A DNA stretch of 43,966 bases, taken from positions 1 to 43,966 of the forward strand of contig JAFZAH010000026.1 of NCBI GenBank assembly GCA_017548275.1, given 5' to 3'. Within the stretch, counting starts at the first letter, position 1. Each line of letters opens with the position of its first letter. Positions 1 to 8,915 of this stretch are shown here, in pieces. Source of the DNA: Prevotella sp. Its GTDB lineage: Bacteria > Bacteroidota > Bacteroidia > Bacteroidales > Bacteroidaceae. Under the pieces are notes generated by a model. It worked only from the letters and a program-made list of their open reading frames with translations, was not told where the DNA came from and ran no database searches. The position numbers and the translations under genes are program-made.

Positions 1-125
1 AGATGAAGATAGAAGGAGATAAAAGACATTAGTTTTGCTGCAGAAACGCCATAGACAGAGTATTGTCTTCTATCTTCTGCCGCTGAAAAGCGGCTACCTC
101 CCTTTATCTTCCTATATCTTCTTAA
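1..125. repeat. GAAGATAG-rich intergenic repeat, inverted
   Basis: The left end holds purine-rich GAAGATAGAAGGAGATA-type sequence at 1-30. Its approximate complement recurs at 63-77 (TGTCTTCTATCTTCT) and 103-123. A small hairpin, GCCGC-TGAAAA-GCGGC, lies at 79-94. No gene is seen from 1 to 333 apart from the promoter listed below. This looks like one of the low-complexity gene-border repeats common in this window. Confidence 0.4.
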
Positions 126-264
126 CATGCGAAACATGAGTTACAATAATTAATTAGGCCAAGAAATCATATGGCTCATGGGGGTTAACTTCTGACTTCT
201 TAACTACTTCAGGAAGATGAAATGTCTTTGTCTCTGGCATTGGCAAAAAACGAAACTTGAATGA

Positions 265-1557
<1,293 letters not shown>

Positions 1558-1571
1558 CCGTCCGCGAAGGG

Positions 1572-2114
1572 ATGCTTTACACAGCACATTATGACAGTCC
1601 GTTGGGCGGCATCACCATGAGTTGCGATGGTGTCGCCCTTATTGGTTTGTGGTTTGAAAGTCAGAGACATTTCGGTTCGACCCTGCCGACCGACCACATC
1701 GACCGGCCTGACCATCCGGTGTTTGAGACGGCGCGCCGATGGCTCGACACCTTTTTCAGCGGCGGTGTTCCTCAGGAGATGCCACCGTTGGCATTGCATG
1801 GCAGCCCTTTTCAACGCAGGGTTTGGGATATATTGCTCACCATCCCATACGGGCATACGATGACCTACGGAGAGATTGCCCGCCAGATAACCAAAGACAC
1901 GGGCGTAACGGCCATGTCGGCACAGGCGGTCGGCGGTGCAGTGGGGCGCAATCCCATTTCGCTCATCGTCCCCTGCCATCGTGTCATCGGTGCCAACGGA
2001 CAGTTGACGGGATATGGAGGCGGGATAGAGAGAAAAAGGTGGTTGTTGGAACAAGAAAAGCCTCACCCAAAACAGCCTCACCCCCGACCCCTCTCCAAAG
2101 GGCGAGGGGAGTAG
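1572..2114 (+). CDS. ogt: Methylated-DNA-protein-cysteine S-methyltransferase (Ogt-type)
   Basis: Suicide repair protein that moves the alkyl group from O6-alkylguanine to its own cysteine. The active-site motif PCHRVIG is complete with Cys135. The DNA-binding helix-turn-helix region covers about residues 77-125, and the GYGGG turn is at 147-151. No AdaA-like N-terminal domain is present, so this is the Ogt/Atl class. The family body normally ends soon after the RKRWLLEQE segment (154-162). Here about 18 extra residues follow, ending in PLSKGRGE, encoded by a C-rich dispersed repeat (2060-2114). CobU at 39390 ends with the same peptide. The start has purine-rich GAAGG directly upstream. Confidence 0.93.
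   Translation: MLYTAHYDSPLGGITMSCDGVALIGLWFESQRHFGSTLPTDHIDRPDHPVFETARRWLDTFFSGGVPQEMPPLALHGSPFQRRVWDILLTIPYGHTMTYGEIARQITKDTGVTAMSAQAVGGAVGRNPISLIVPCHRVIGANGQLTGYGGGIERKRWLLEQEKPHPKQPHPRPLSKGRGE
2060..2114 (+). repeat. C-rich hairpin repeat forming the 3' end of ogt
   Basis: GCCTCACCC occurs twice, followed by GACCCCTCTCC, AAAGG and GCGAGGGGAG, which can fold as a hairpin (CCCCTC/GAGGGG). Near copies occur on the same strand at 39912-39980 and inverted at 13977-14045. Here the element is translated and contributes the stop codon. Confidence 0.8.
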
Positions 2115-2202
2115 ATACTGACCATGTACGATAAGCCATAATTTATCTGATTTTCTACATTCAACTCACTTAGGGGTGGATATAAATATGATATAAGACA
2201 GA

Positions 2203-2239
2203 TTTTCGGACGGAGCAGGTTTCCGCATCCGTCCGAAAA
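2203..2239. terminator. Bidirectional intrinsic terminator between ogt and the lipoprotein gene
   Basis: Perfect 12-base stem TTTTCGGACGGA (2203-2214) with TCCGTCCGAAAA (2228-2239), a 13-base loop and A/T tracts on both sides. It lies between convergent genes ending at 2114 (+) and 2300 (-). Confidence 0.85.
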
Positions 2240-2299
2240 AATAATGATAATTACCCTCTCCTTTCAGGGAGTGTTAGGAAGGGAAATAGTAGATGGACT

Positions 2300-4633
2300 T
2301 TACATGGCAAGGCGCAGACCAAGGTCAAACTCTTTGTAGTCTAAAGGATCCTCTGATGAAGATTTCATGGCTTCCCGATCCCACACGCGACAATCCTCAT
2401 AGTAACTGAACCAACTACCCCCTCGTTGCACTCGTTGGCGAGCATTGCCCACTGTATTATTACAAGGATTATTAGATGGCGAATTGCTATAATAATCCAT
2501 ATCAAACCAATCTTGACACCATTCCCACACATTGCCAGTCATGTCGTAGATTCCTAAGTCATTTGACGCTTTTTGGGCTACAGGATGCGTTTTCTCTCCA
2601 CTATTATCAAGATACCATGCCACCTCTTTGATCTCATTACTCCCAGAGAATTGATAACCTTGGTGATATAAACCACCCCGCGCAGCATACTCCCACTCTG
2701 CCTCAGTTGGCAGGCGGAACGTACGACCTGTCAAGGCATTAAGTTTCTTAATAAACTCCTGACAGTCATTCCAACTAACCTGCTCCACAGGACGGTCAGA
2801 ACCCTTGTACTTAGACGGGTTACTACCCATAACGGCCTCCCACAGAGCCTGCGTCACCTCGGTCTGACCTATTGAGTAACTGGAAAGTGTCACTTGATGT
2901 TGTGGTCGCTCGGAATCATCTGCATATTTGTCATCATCTGGCGCCCCCATCATGAATGTACCACCTTCGACATTCACCATGTTGAATGAGACGCCATTGA
3001 CATTAAAGGTCTCTATTTCTTCTTCCTCTGGTGGCACCTCTGCTAATCCATTATCTTTAAATGACTCACCAAAGATAAATATAATAGGATTATAGAACAT
3101 TATTTCTCTCTTGAAATCTTCATCTATTGCCGCTGTAATACTATATGGGCAGTTTGAAGAGAAGAACATGGAAAAATCATCATAATTATATTTTAATTCA
3201 GTTTTTCTCTTTTTTCTTTTTAGTTTTACAATTTTCTCTTTTGCCCCTGCCCTTAAAGGTGTAGCCTTTATATAAATTGTTTTTGGATAAAGGTCATCTG
3301 AATCGGATATACCATCACTATACATCCGAATGCCCATTTTTACATTTCTTTCACTTTTGAAATAGATGCCTGTTGAATTACCTGGACTAATCATATAAAA
3401 ATGACCAGATTTATAATAATTGGGTTCGGAAGAAAAATAATGAGGTGGAGCGGCAGGATTCCATACTCCATAAATTGTTTCACCCATTTGGTATATTCCA
3501 TCCATGTGAAAAGCCAATTTCGTATTCGTATACAACGGATCATTAAACCATGTATCATACTGATCGCCAGAAATCTCGTAATATGGGTCTAACTGATTTT
3601 TCAAGTCGAGAGCCCCTCTAAGTGTTTTACCACGCATCAATTTATAAAATAAGACAGCGACATGTGCCTGAGCACAGCAGTTAGTTCCATCCCAACCGAT
3701 GCATGTACCGCCGCGTTCTTTTAGAGTATCATACGAATAGTGCTCAAAGGCATTACATGAACCCATATATAATATAGTATTTGGCGAAAGGGACATCATG
3801 CTTCCGACTGTTAGCATACAATCGTATCTTCCTCCTCCAAATAAATCATCACCATTCCACATTCTATATAACCAGGAATTTTCTTCTTTTGGAGTATCCT
3901 TTGTTCCAATAAAATCTGTTTGTTCTATCAGTCTTTTAGCAGATTCATATTCCTCACCTATGGCGAAGTAGGAATAATTGCCATCAGATACACCATGGGA
4001 CATTATGATTACAGCAGTATAATTCTCAGAATAATCCTTTACTTTTTTAAGGTTTTCGTATGTCATATTCTCATAAGGATAGTATTCCACACCATATTCG
4101 TGATCGTTGAGGTCTTGCATCATAAACTCAAGTATCTGATTTTGGGCTTTACGATTGGTCAGATAACTGAAATAGTTGAATACCGCCACAACGCCACGAG
4201 AACCTGTTTTCTTGTATTGCGGTGCCGCATTTGCTCTCTTAGGTGCATTTGTCGCGGCTTGCGCTGGTTCTTGTGCGTCCTCACCAGCGAACGGGTCTGG
4301 AATCAAGTTAACAGGATAGGCAGTGTATATCTCATCGCCTTTGAACTTTACTATCAACGACTGCTTGTCATTCGATATAAATGCGTCGGCCACATTCTCA
4401 TTAGATTTTACAGACGAGACGAGAGAATTGATGTTGGCATCTTGTTTTTTACAAGCCTCCTTCAATTTATTCTCCACTTCTGCGACAGATGCTTTTGCCC
4501 AACTGAAAGATGTGTTTTCCGGGGCTTTTTCTTCTTTCTTATCATCAGAACATGAACCAAGAAGTACGGTCATAGGTAACAAGAGCATGAAAATCATGCT
4601 CCAAATCAGGTTTGTTTTTAGAAATGATTTCAT
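2300..4633 (-). CDS. Lipoprotein with caspase-like (clostripain-type) domain and degenerate FGE/SUMF1-like domain
   Basis: Predicted surface or periplasmic lipoprotein of 777 aa. The signal peptide ends in the lipobox LLGSC (Cys28). Residues about 145-400 resemble clan CD peptidases: a beta strand ending MSHG (His213) and another ending YMGSC (Cys293) would be the dyad. Residues about 543-777 form a formylglycine-generating-enzyme/SUMF1-like fold (GGTFMMG, PVEQVSWNDC, RLPTEAEWEYAARGG, GNVWEWCQDW, RGGSWF). Genuine FGE enzymes have two cysteines after RGGSW; here the first is Ser and only the second remains, so sulfatase activation is unlikely. The gene is far more AT-rich than its neighbours (10 G/C of 60 at 3181-3240), which suggests lateral origin or relaxed surface evolution. 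Function unknown. Confidence 0.8.
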   Translation of the reverse strand: MKSFLKTNLIWSMIFMLLLPMTVLLGSCSDDKKEEKAPENTSFSWAKASVAEVENKLKEACKKQDANINSLVSSVKSNENVADAFISNDKQSLIVKFKGDEIYTAYPVNLIPDPFAGEDAQEPAQAATNAPKRANAAPQYKKTGSRGVVAVFNYFSYLTNRKAQNQILEFMMQDLNDHEYGVEYYPYENMTYENLKKVKDYSENYTAVIIMSHGVSDGNYSYFAIGEEYESAKRLIEQTDFIGTKDTPKEENSWLYRMWNGDDLFGGGRYDCMLTVGSMMSLSPNTILYMGSCNAFEHYSYDTLKERGGTCIGWDGTNCCAQAHVAVLFYKLMRGKTLRGALDLKNQLDPYYEISGDQYDTWFNDPLYTNTKLAFHMDGIYQMGETIYGVWNPAAPPHYFSSEPNYYKSGHFYMISPGNSTGIYFKSERNVKMGIRMYSDGISDSDDLYPKTIYIKATPLRAGAKEKIVKLKRKKRKTELKYNYDDFSMFFSSNCPYSITAAIDEDFKREIMFYNPIIFIFGESFKDNGLAEVPPEEEEIETFNVNGVSFNMVNVEGGTFMMGAPDDDKYADDSERPQHQVTLSSYSIGQTEVTQALWEAVMGSNPSKYKGSDRPVEQVSWNDCQEFIKKLNALTGRTFRLPTEAEWEYAARGGLYHQGYQFSGSNEIKEVAWYLDNSGEKTHPVAQKASNDLGIYDMTGNVWEWCQDWFDMDYYSNSPSNNPCNNTVGNARQRVQRGGSWFSYYEDCRVWDREAMKSSSEDPLDYKEFDLGLRLAM

Positions 4634-4707
4634 AGATTTAGTTAAATGAAGAAAAGGCGTAAACTTATCATCCGCTTATCCTTCATCAAGGTACCGCCAA
4701 GTAACCC

Positions 4708-4777
4708 GCAATATGAATAAGTAGAGAAAGTTCACACCTTATGGTGCGAACTCTCCAACATCTTATTCTCATATTGC
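4708..4777 (-). other. Long imperfect stem-loop in the lipoprotein gene leader
   Basis: GCAATATGA (4708-4716) pairs with TCATATTGC (4769-4777), and ATAAG (4717-4721) with CTTAT (4762-4766). Inner arms GAGAAAGTTCACACC and GGTGCGAACTCTC pair around a TTAT loop. There is no T-tract, so it is not an obvious terminator. It lies about 75 bases upstream of the start codon. Confidence 0.6.
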
Positions 4778-5031
4778 TAACAGCCTTATAGACTGATGGC
4801 TTCTCTTTTGAAATTGGCGGTTTCTGATGAAGAGAACAAGAGCCAGAAAGCCCTAATAAATAAGTTTCGAAGAGTTTCCGCGCTTTTCCGTTAAGGTTAT
4901 AAATAACGAATCACGTTTCTCTCTTTTGCCGCATCAGTACCTGGTACTATAGAAAAACGGCGAATTATTAAGTTCTGTCTGTTTCTTATCTTATGTTTAG
5001 ATTATTAAAAACATTAGTAGTTATGTGCTGG

Positions 5032-5039
5032 CAAAGATA
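5032..5039 (-). promoter_or_regulatory. Candidate -7 box for the lipoprotein gene
   Basis: On the minus strand the sequence is TATCTTTG, matching TAnnTTTG. The nearest upstream TTTG (5066-5063) is 23 bases away, longer than usual, so the call is tentative. Confidence 0.35.
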
Positions 5040-5167
5040 ATAAAAAAAAGCAAAATGTGCAACAAAACTATAGAATAATGATGAGTTAAGGAGGAAAGTA
5101 TTTGCACGCAAGAGAAAAAGAAGGGGATTCACTGCGTGCATCCCTACCGCTCCCGCGGGGTTCCAAA

Positions 5168-5294
5168 CAAAATCAATGAAACCGTCACTAACGTGACTTT
5201 TGTTTTTTGCTGTCCATTATCCTTTCAAACAAGTTTGAGGAAATGGACAACAAAAAACCGGATGGCTGCCGCACATCCGGTTTCATTGATTTTG
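5168..5294. repeat. Nested palindromic element abutting the tRNA-Ser 3' end
   Basis: A perfect 17-base inverted repeat, CAAAATCAATGAAACCG at 5168-5184 and its complement at 5278-5294, encloses three hairpins: GTCAC-TAAC-GTGAC (5184-5197), a nearly fully paired 39-base hairpin (5211-5249), and the AAACCGGATG/CATCCGGTTT stem (5255-5283). The element ends one base from the tRNA. No flanking target duplication was found. It resembles a MITE-like unit or an alternative-fold transcript end. Confidence 0.6.
5255..5283 (-). terminator. Terminator of the tRNA-Ser transcript
   Basis: The minus strand reads AAACCGGATG, a nine-base loop, then CATCCGGTTTTTTG, a 10-base stem running into a T-tract. It begins 12 bases after the tRNA 3' end. 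Confidence 0.75.
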
Positions 5295-5295
5295 C

Positions 5296-5382
5296 GGAAA
5301 GAGGGGGATTCGAACCCCCGAACCGGTTTCGCCGGTTACACGCTTTCCAGGCGTGCCTCTTCAGCCACTCGAGCACCTTTCC
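5296..5382 (-). tRNA. tRNA-Ser (anticodon GGA)
   Basis: An 87-base class II tRNA. The acceptor arms GGAAAGG and CTTTCC pair. The anticodon loop CTGGAAA carries GGA at 5348-5346. The long variable arm expected of serine tRNAs (AACCGGCGAAACCGGTT) is present, followed by T-arm GGGGGTTCGAATCCCCC. CCA is not encoded. It reads UCC/UCU serine codons. Confidence 0.95.
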
Positions 5383-5395
5383 TTATTTGCGGGTG

Positions 5396-5403
5396 CAAAG
5401 GTA
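5396..5403 (-). promoter_or_regulatory. -7 box of tRNA-Ser
   Basis: The minus strand shows TACCTTTG, a good TAnnTTTG match, 13 bases upstream of the tRNA 5' end. No clear TTTG -33 box was found at 19-21 bases. Confidence 0.5.
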
Positions 5404-5535
5404 TAGTTTTTTTGTTTATTAAAAGAATTTTCTAGGGATTATTTTGGTTGAAATTGATTTTTTGCACTTTTCTTGTGATGTTCGTATCAATGTAGAACCT
5501 GTGATGCCGGCACTATATAGTATGTTTCCCGTTCT

Positions 5536-7800
5536 TTATCTCCTCACCAGCGTAGAACCGGTGATGCCTTTTTCCGGGCTGTTGATTTGCACGGCATAGA
5601 CGGCGCGGGGAAGCGTAGAGAGGTCGATGACGAAATGGTCCTGTCCAGCGGGAATGACACCACTCAACACTTGGAAGCCTCCGACGGAATAGACACGGAA
5701 GGAAGCCTCTTGAGTGAGGGGTTGGTCAAAATTGAGGCAAAGAAGGCCCTCGCCCTGCATGGAGAAACGCACATGACGGGGTTGAGTGGTTGACAATTCG
5801 TCGATACCTGTGAACGACAGCACATCGAGGAGACCGCGATAGACATCAATCTCGCCATAGCCCTCCTGACAGTTGGGATAATCTAAATCAGACGGATGGC
5901 TGCAAGTGCGCTCGAGCACACCCTTGACGTCGTCGGGCGTGAGCGAGGGATTGGCCTGCAACCATAACGCGATGGCCCCTGCCACGACAGGTGTGGACAT
6001 CGACGTGCCGCTGTTCGCACCCCACGGATAGGTGCGCCTCTGAAAATCGCTGAAACGGGTGATACTATTGGGACTGAGTGCCGATTCGGGCGTAAAACTG
6101 CTAAAAGATGAGATAATATTCGTGCCGGGAGCCGTGACCTCGGGTTTCATCCGTCCGTCAAAGGTGGGTCCGGTGGAGGAATAGAGCGAACGGGAGCCAT
6201 GACCAGGACCGAGGTAGTCGGGTCCTTGCGTCAGATAATTGCCGAACTGGTTGACATAGCCATTGCGCCGGGTATTGGCACCGACACAAATGACACAGGG
6301 CGCCGCCCCGGGTGAATGGATGTTATGACTACGCTCGCCGCCGCTCAATGACGCATCGCCAAACATATAACCGGATGTTGCGAACAGTTCGACATCGTTA
6401 TTGTTTCCCTCCAGTTCAAGGGTCAGAAACTCCACATACCCCAACCGCACATTGACAGAGTCGGTTGAGCCTTCGCTGACGGGCATCTTATTGACGGTGG
6501 TAATCAGTCCCTCGATAACGAGGTCCTGCTCATTGTAACACGAGGGATAAGCAGCCATTTGCAGGAAATAGGGTACGTTGGAGAAGCGTAGGGTGTCGGT
6601 GAGCAGGGAATCGGGCATGGCGAGAATCTGCTCGGGGGTGATGACCGCCTGTTCGACGGTGGCATCGGGGTGGCGCGCCGTCAGCCGTAACGCATACTGC
6701 CCGTCGCCCCTCACGGTAAAACCAAACCTGTTACCTCCCAAAGTGCGGATAAAAGCGCCTTCGCTCGCCTTACTCTCCGGTTTGTGCAGATAGTTGTTTT
6801 CCAGTCCCTCATTGCCCGCCGCCGCCACGAGGATATGTCCCGGTCCGACAAGTTTTTCGAGCATCTCGTAATAGAGCACGTCATCGCCTCTGAAATCTTG
6901 CGGCGACCCTTCGCTGAACGAGACGACACAGGGTTTGCCCATGGCGTCGGCATAATCGAAGATGTACTTGAAGCCGAGCGCATCGGTCGCATAAGTATAT
7001 CGGTAGATATCGTCTTCAGAGATAAGGGGCAGGTCGGTGCTCACGGCATTTGAGACGAGACAGAGGTCGCTGTCGAACGCCATGCCGCGATAGAGTGTGT
7101 CGTAGCCGCTGCCCGCAGCCGTTCCGGCGGTGTGTGTGCCGTGCGAAGAGAGTTGCGCGTCGCGCGAGGAGCCGTAAGCGAGGATGGCGCTCTCTGTGGT
7201 GTATTCCGCTCCCACGGGCATGGAGGAACCGATAGTGTCGGTAGAGAGCATATCCCAAAAACGTCGGATGCGGTAGTTGTTGCCCGTGGTATCATAAAAG
7301 GTGGGATGGGTGAGATCGAAACCGATATCCTGCAATCCCACGACGACGCCCTTACCCGTATAGGCCATGGGTAGATTGTCGCCGGCATATACCGGCAACG
7401 CATTGATAACGAGGGCGGTGGTGTCCATCAACGCCTTCTCGGTCTTTCGTGCCTCGATACGTCCTACCCGCTTGTCGGCAGCAAGGGCTGCGAGTTCGTC
7501 GAGGGGTATCTCCACGATGCAGATATCGTCCATCTGCGTGAGGACACGCCCCCCATACTGGCGAAGGATATCATCACCCTGACCATTGACACGGACGAAG
7601 GCGACCAGTTTCCTTGAAGAATAGCGCGCCGCCCGATGGACAAGCGTGGCATCATCCCCACTCTTTCGGGCAGTTATCTCTTGTCTGACGATATCGCGCA
7701 CCCAGCCCGACATCTTGTGATAGGCAGGCTGTTCTGCCTGCGCCCATACCGTCATCGACAGTATCAACAGGCAGAAGAGAATATAAACGCGTCGCATCAT
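5536..7800 (-). CDS. Secreted subtilisin-like (S8) serine protease with type IX secretion tail
   Basis: Exported endopeptidase. An upstream in-frame ATG exists at 7878, but the signal peptide (MMRRVYILFCLLILSMTVWA) begins at 7800 or 7797, so 7800 is chosen (754 aa). Residues about 25-130 look like an inhibitor/propeptide region. The triad is Asp158 (LQDIGFD), His220 (SSHGTHTAG) and Ser600 (SGTSMSTPVVAG). Between His and Ser lies an inserted beta region of about 200 residues. The last 75 residues have the pattern of a type A T9SS C-terminal sorting domain: FRVYSVGG, a VIDLSTLPRAVYAVQI strand, and a basic end LVRR. This predicts Sec export followed by type IX secretion to the surface. No T9SS component gene is in the window. 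Confidence 0.88.
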   Translation of the reverse strand: MMRRVYILFCLLILSMTVWAQAEQPAYHKMSGWVRDIVRQEITARKSGDDATLVHRAARYSSRKLVAFVRVNGQGDDILRQYGGRVLTQMDDICIVEIPLDELAALAADKRVGRIEARKTEKALMDTTALVINALPVYAGDNLPMAYTGKGVVVGLQDIGFDLTHPTFYDTTGNNYRIRRFWDMLSTDTIGSSMPVGAEYTTESAILAYGSSRDAQLSSHGTHTAGTAAGSGYDTLYRGMAFDSDLCLVSNAVSTDLPLISEDDIYRYTYATDALGFKYIFDYADAMGKPCVVSFSEGSPQDFRGDDVLYYEMLEKLVGPGHILVAAAGNEGLENNYLHKPESKASEGAFIRTLGGNRFGFTVRGDGQYALRLTARHPDATVEQAVITPEQILAMPDSLLTDTLRFSNVPYFLQMAAYPSCYNEQDLVIEGLITTVNKMPVSEGSTDSVNVRLGYVEFLTLELEGNNNDVELFATSGYMFGDASLSGGERSHNIHSPGAAPCVICVGANTRRNGYVNQFGNYLTQGPDYLGPGHGSRSLYSSTGPTFDGRMKPEVTAPGTNIISSFSSFTPESALSPNSITRFSDFQRRTYPWGANSGTSMSTPVVAGAIALWLQANPSLTPDDVKGVLERTCSHPSDLDYPNCQEGYGEIDVYRGLLDVLSFTGIDELSTTQPRHVRFSMQGEGLLCLNFDQPLTQEASFRVYSVGGFQVLSGVIPAGQDHFVIDLSTLPRAVYAVQINSPEKGITGSTLVRR

Positions 7801-7905
7801 AACCGGTGCAAAATAAAAGAAAAAAAATGAGATGTGCAAAAAAATGGGTAGTATTGTTGAACAATCGTCGTGGTACACCGATATTCTGAACGGGGTAAAA
7901 CGAAA

Positions 7906-7932
7906 AAAGCGCTCCCCGAAAGGAACGCCTTT
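7906..7932 (-). terminator. Intrinsic terminator of the small exported protein gene
   Basis: On the minus strand AAAGGCGTTCC, a short loop, then GGGGAGCGCTTTTTT forms a stem with one bulge and a G-U pair, followed by a T-run. It lies 30 bases downstream of the stop at 7962. Confidence 0.7.
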
Positions 7933-7961
7933 ATCTTTTTTACTGTTGACTGTTAAGAGAA

Positions 7962-8321
7962 TTATCTCAAACCACGATTATGCAATGTGACATTCAGAAT
8001 GCGCACATAGGTGCGATACTGGTCTTCGTTGAGGATGTAACGCATGTTGGCCAAATCGCGGTTGACGGCCTTCTGCATTTTCTCCGGGCGCTCTTCTTCG
8101 GTAGCCTCAGCCACGTTCATCATCTCACGTGAGAACTGTTCTTGCACGAATTGCACCGTCTCAATCTGGTCGCTGTTGAGTTGCAACGCTTTGGCCAGCA
8201 TGGAGATATTGACTCGCATATTGTATGCCTGTACGTTCTGGTTGTTTTTTTCGTTTTCACCTTCTGCGAAAGCGACGGTCATGGTCAGAGCCATGGCAAT
8301 AGTTAACATCATCTTTTTCAT
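7962..8321 (-). CDS. Small exported helical protein with two LNxDQ motifs (Spy/CpxP-like architecture)
   Basis: Unrecognised 119-residue protein. Residues 1-19 are a clear signal peptide (MKKMMLTIAMALTMTVAFA). The mature part is charged and helical, with two similar motifs, LNSDQIETV and LNEDQYRTYV, about 50 residues apart. This resembles the repeated LTxxQ motif of the periplasmic Spy/CpxP chaperones, but similarity is limited to this pattern and size, so the link is an inference. The gene has its own strong promoter (8454-8484), a leader of about 128 bases and its own terminator, so it is probably a monocistronic, individually regulated gene. Confidence 0.75.
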   Translation of the reverse strand: MKKMMLTIAMALTMTVAFAEGENEKNNQNVQAYNMRVNISMLAKALQLNSDQIETVQFVQEQFSREMMNVAEATEEERPEKMQKAVNRDLANMRYILNEDQYRTYVRILNVTLHNRGLR

Positions 8322-8453
8322 CTTTTTACCTTTCTTTTTTAATGAGCCCTATTTTCAATCAATAGTCAAAATGTTACTCGGACTCGTGTTATCCTTAAAT
8401 GTTATCCTAAATGATTTTCAGCGCTGTCCATCATTTTTTGTCTTTCGACAGTG

Positions 8454-8484
8454 CAAAGGTAGGGTGCTTTTCGGGTCTGACAAA
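8454..8484 (-). promoter_or_regulatory. Consensus promoter of the small exported protein gene
   Basis: Minus strand: TTTG (8484-8481), 19 bases, TACCTTTG (8461-8454). Transcription would start near 8449, giving a leader of about 128 bases. Confidence 0.75.
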
Positions 8485-8517
8485 CATATTGTCGCTGAAA
8501 TGGTCGGATTTGCCCCT

Positions 8518-8563
8518 ATTTTTGATGTGGGTCAAAAAAATGACACTATTTTTGACAAAAGAA
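8518..8563. promoter_or_regulatory. Alternating TTTTTGA / TCAAAAA palindromes upstream of the promoter
   Basis: TTTTTGA-TGTGGG-TCAAAAA is followed by ATGACACTATTTTTGAC, giving overlapping inverted repeats centred 35-80 bases upstream of the -33 box of the gene at 7962-8321. This could be an operator, but no binding protein is known from the sequence. Confidence 0.3.
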
Positions 8564-8621
8564 CGAAAGATTGTAAGATTTTTGAGGGAGAAATGGCGAT
8601 TTTGACACAAGGACTGTTTTA

Positions 8622-8691
8622 GACATAAGAACAGAAGGACATGTTTTTTCGACAGAAGAACATTTGTTTGAGACAGAAGAACATAAGGACA
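8622..8691. repeat. Imperfect GACAGAAGAACAT tandem repeat
   Basis: Three imperfect copies of GACAnAAGAACA at 8622, 8651 and 8672, some followed by (T)AAGGACA. The region 8485-8915 contains no supported gene; it holds this repeat, the palindromes and the dispersed element that follows. Confidence 0.5.
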
Positions 8692-8718
8692 AAGGAAGAT
8701 TGTTTCGCATTAAAAATG

Positions 8719-8867
8719 CTGATACTCATTGCGGTCGGATTGCAATTGGCTTTCCCTTTAGCCGCCGACCGCAGGTTCCGACCGAACTACGGTACTATCT
8801 ACATACCTGCAGACTCCCCCCAACCCCCTCTATCTTAGAGGGGGAGGTGGCTGACGACGAACGATGG
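8719..8867. repeat. Dispersed repeat, copy A (CTGATACTCAT element)
   Basis: Begins CTGATACTCATTGCGG, continues with an imperfect palindrome around GCCGCCGACCGC, and ends in a C-rich hairpin (CCAACCCCCTCTATCTTAG with its complement) and GGTGGCTGACG. A diverged copy with the same order lies at 35908-36033. Confidence 0.65.
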
Positions 8868-8915
8868 GAATTCCGACAGAACGACGAACGGAAAATGGTA
8901 ATGGTAATAGAAATG

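Larger units (their letters stand above)
4634..5167 (-). other. Long 5' leader / intergenic region upstream of the lipoprotein gene
   Basis: No convincing gene lies here. It is AT-rich and holds the structured hairpin at 4708-4777 and a candidate -7 box at 5032-5039. If that promoter is used, the lipoprotein mRNA has a leader of about 390 bases. No known riboswitch class was recognised. Confidence 0.45.

Noticed and set aside
2300-4633. Variable protein of a diversity-generating retroelement
   Set aside because: The FGE-like C-terminal fold fits, but no reverse transcriptase or template repeat is seen in the window.
2300-4633. Sulfatase-activating formylglycine-generating enzyme
   Set aside because: One of the two active cysteines is Ser, and no sulfatase gene is nearby.
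5136-5435. Open frames across the tRNA-Ser region
   Set aside because: They read through the tRNA and the palindromic element and look non-coding.
5536-7800. Type IX secretion gene cluster
   Set aside because: Only the sorting tail of the subtilase is visible; no por/gld gene lies in the window.
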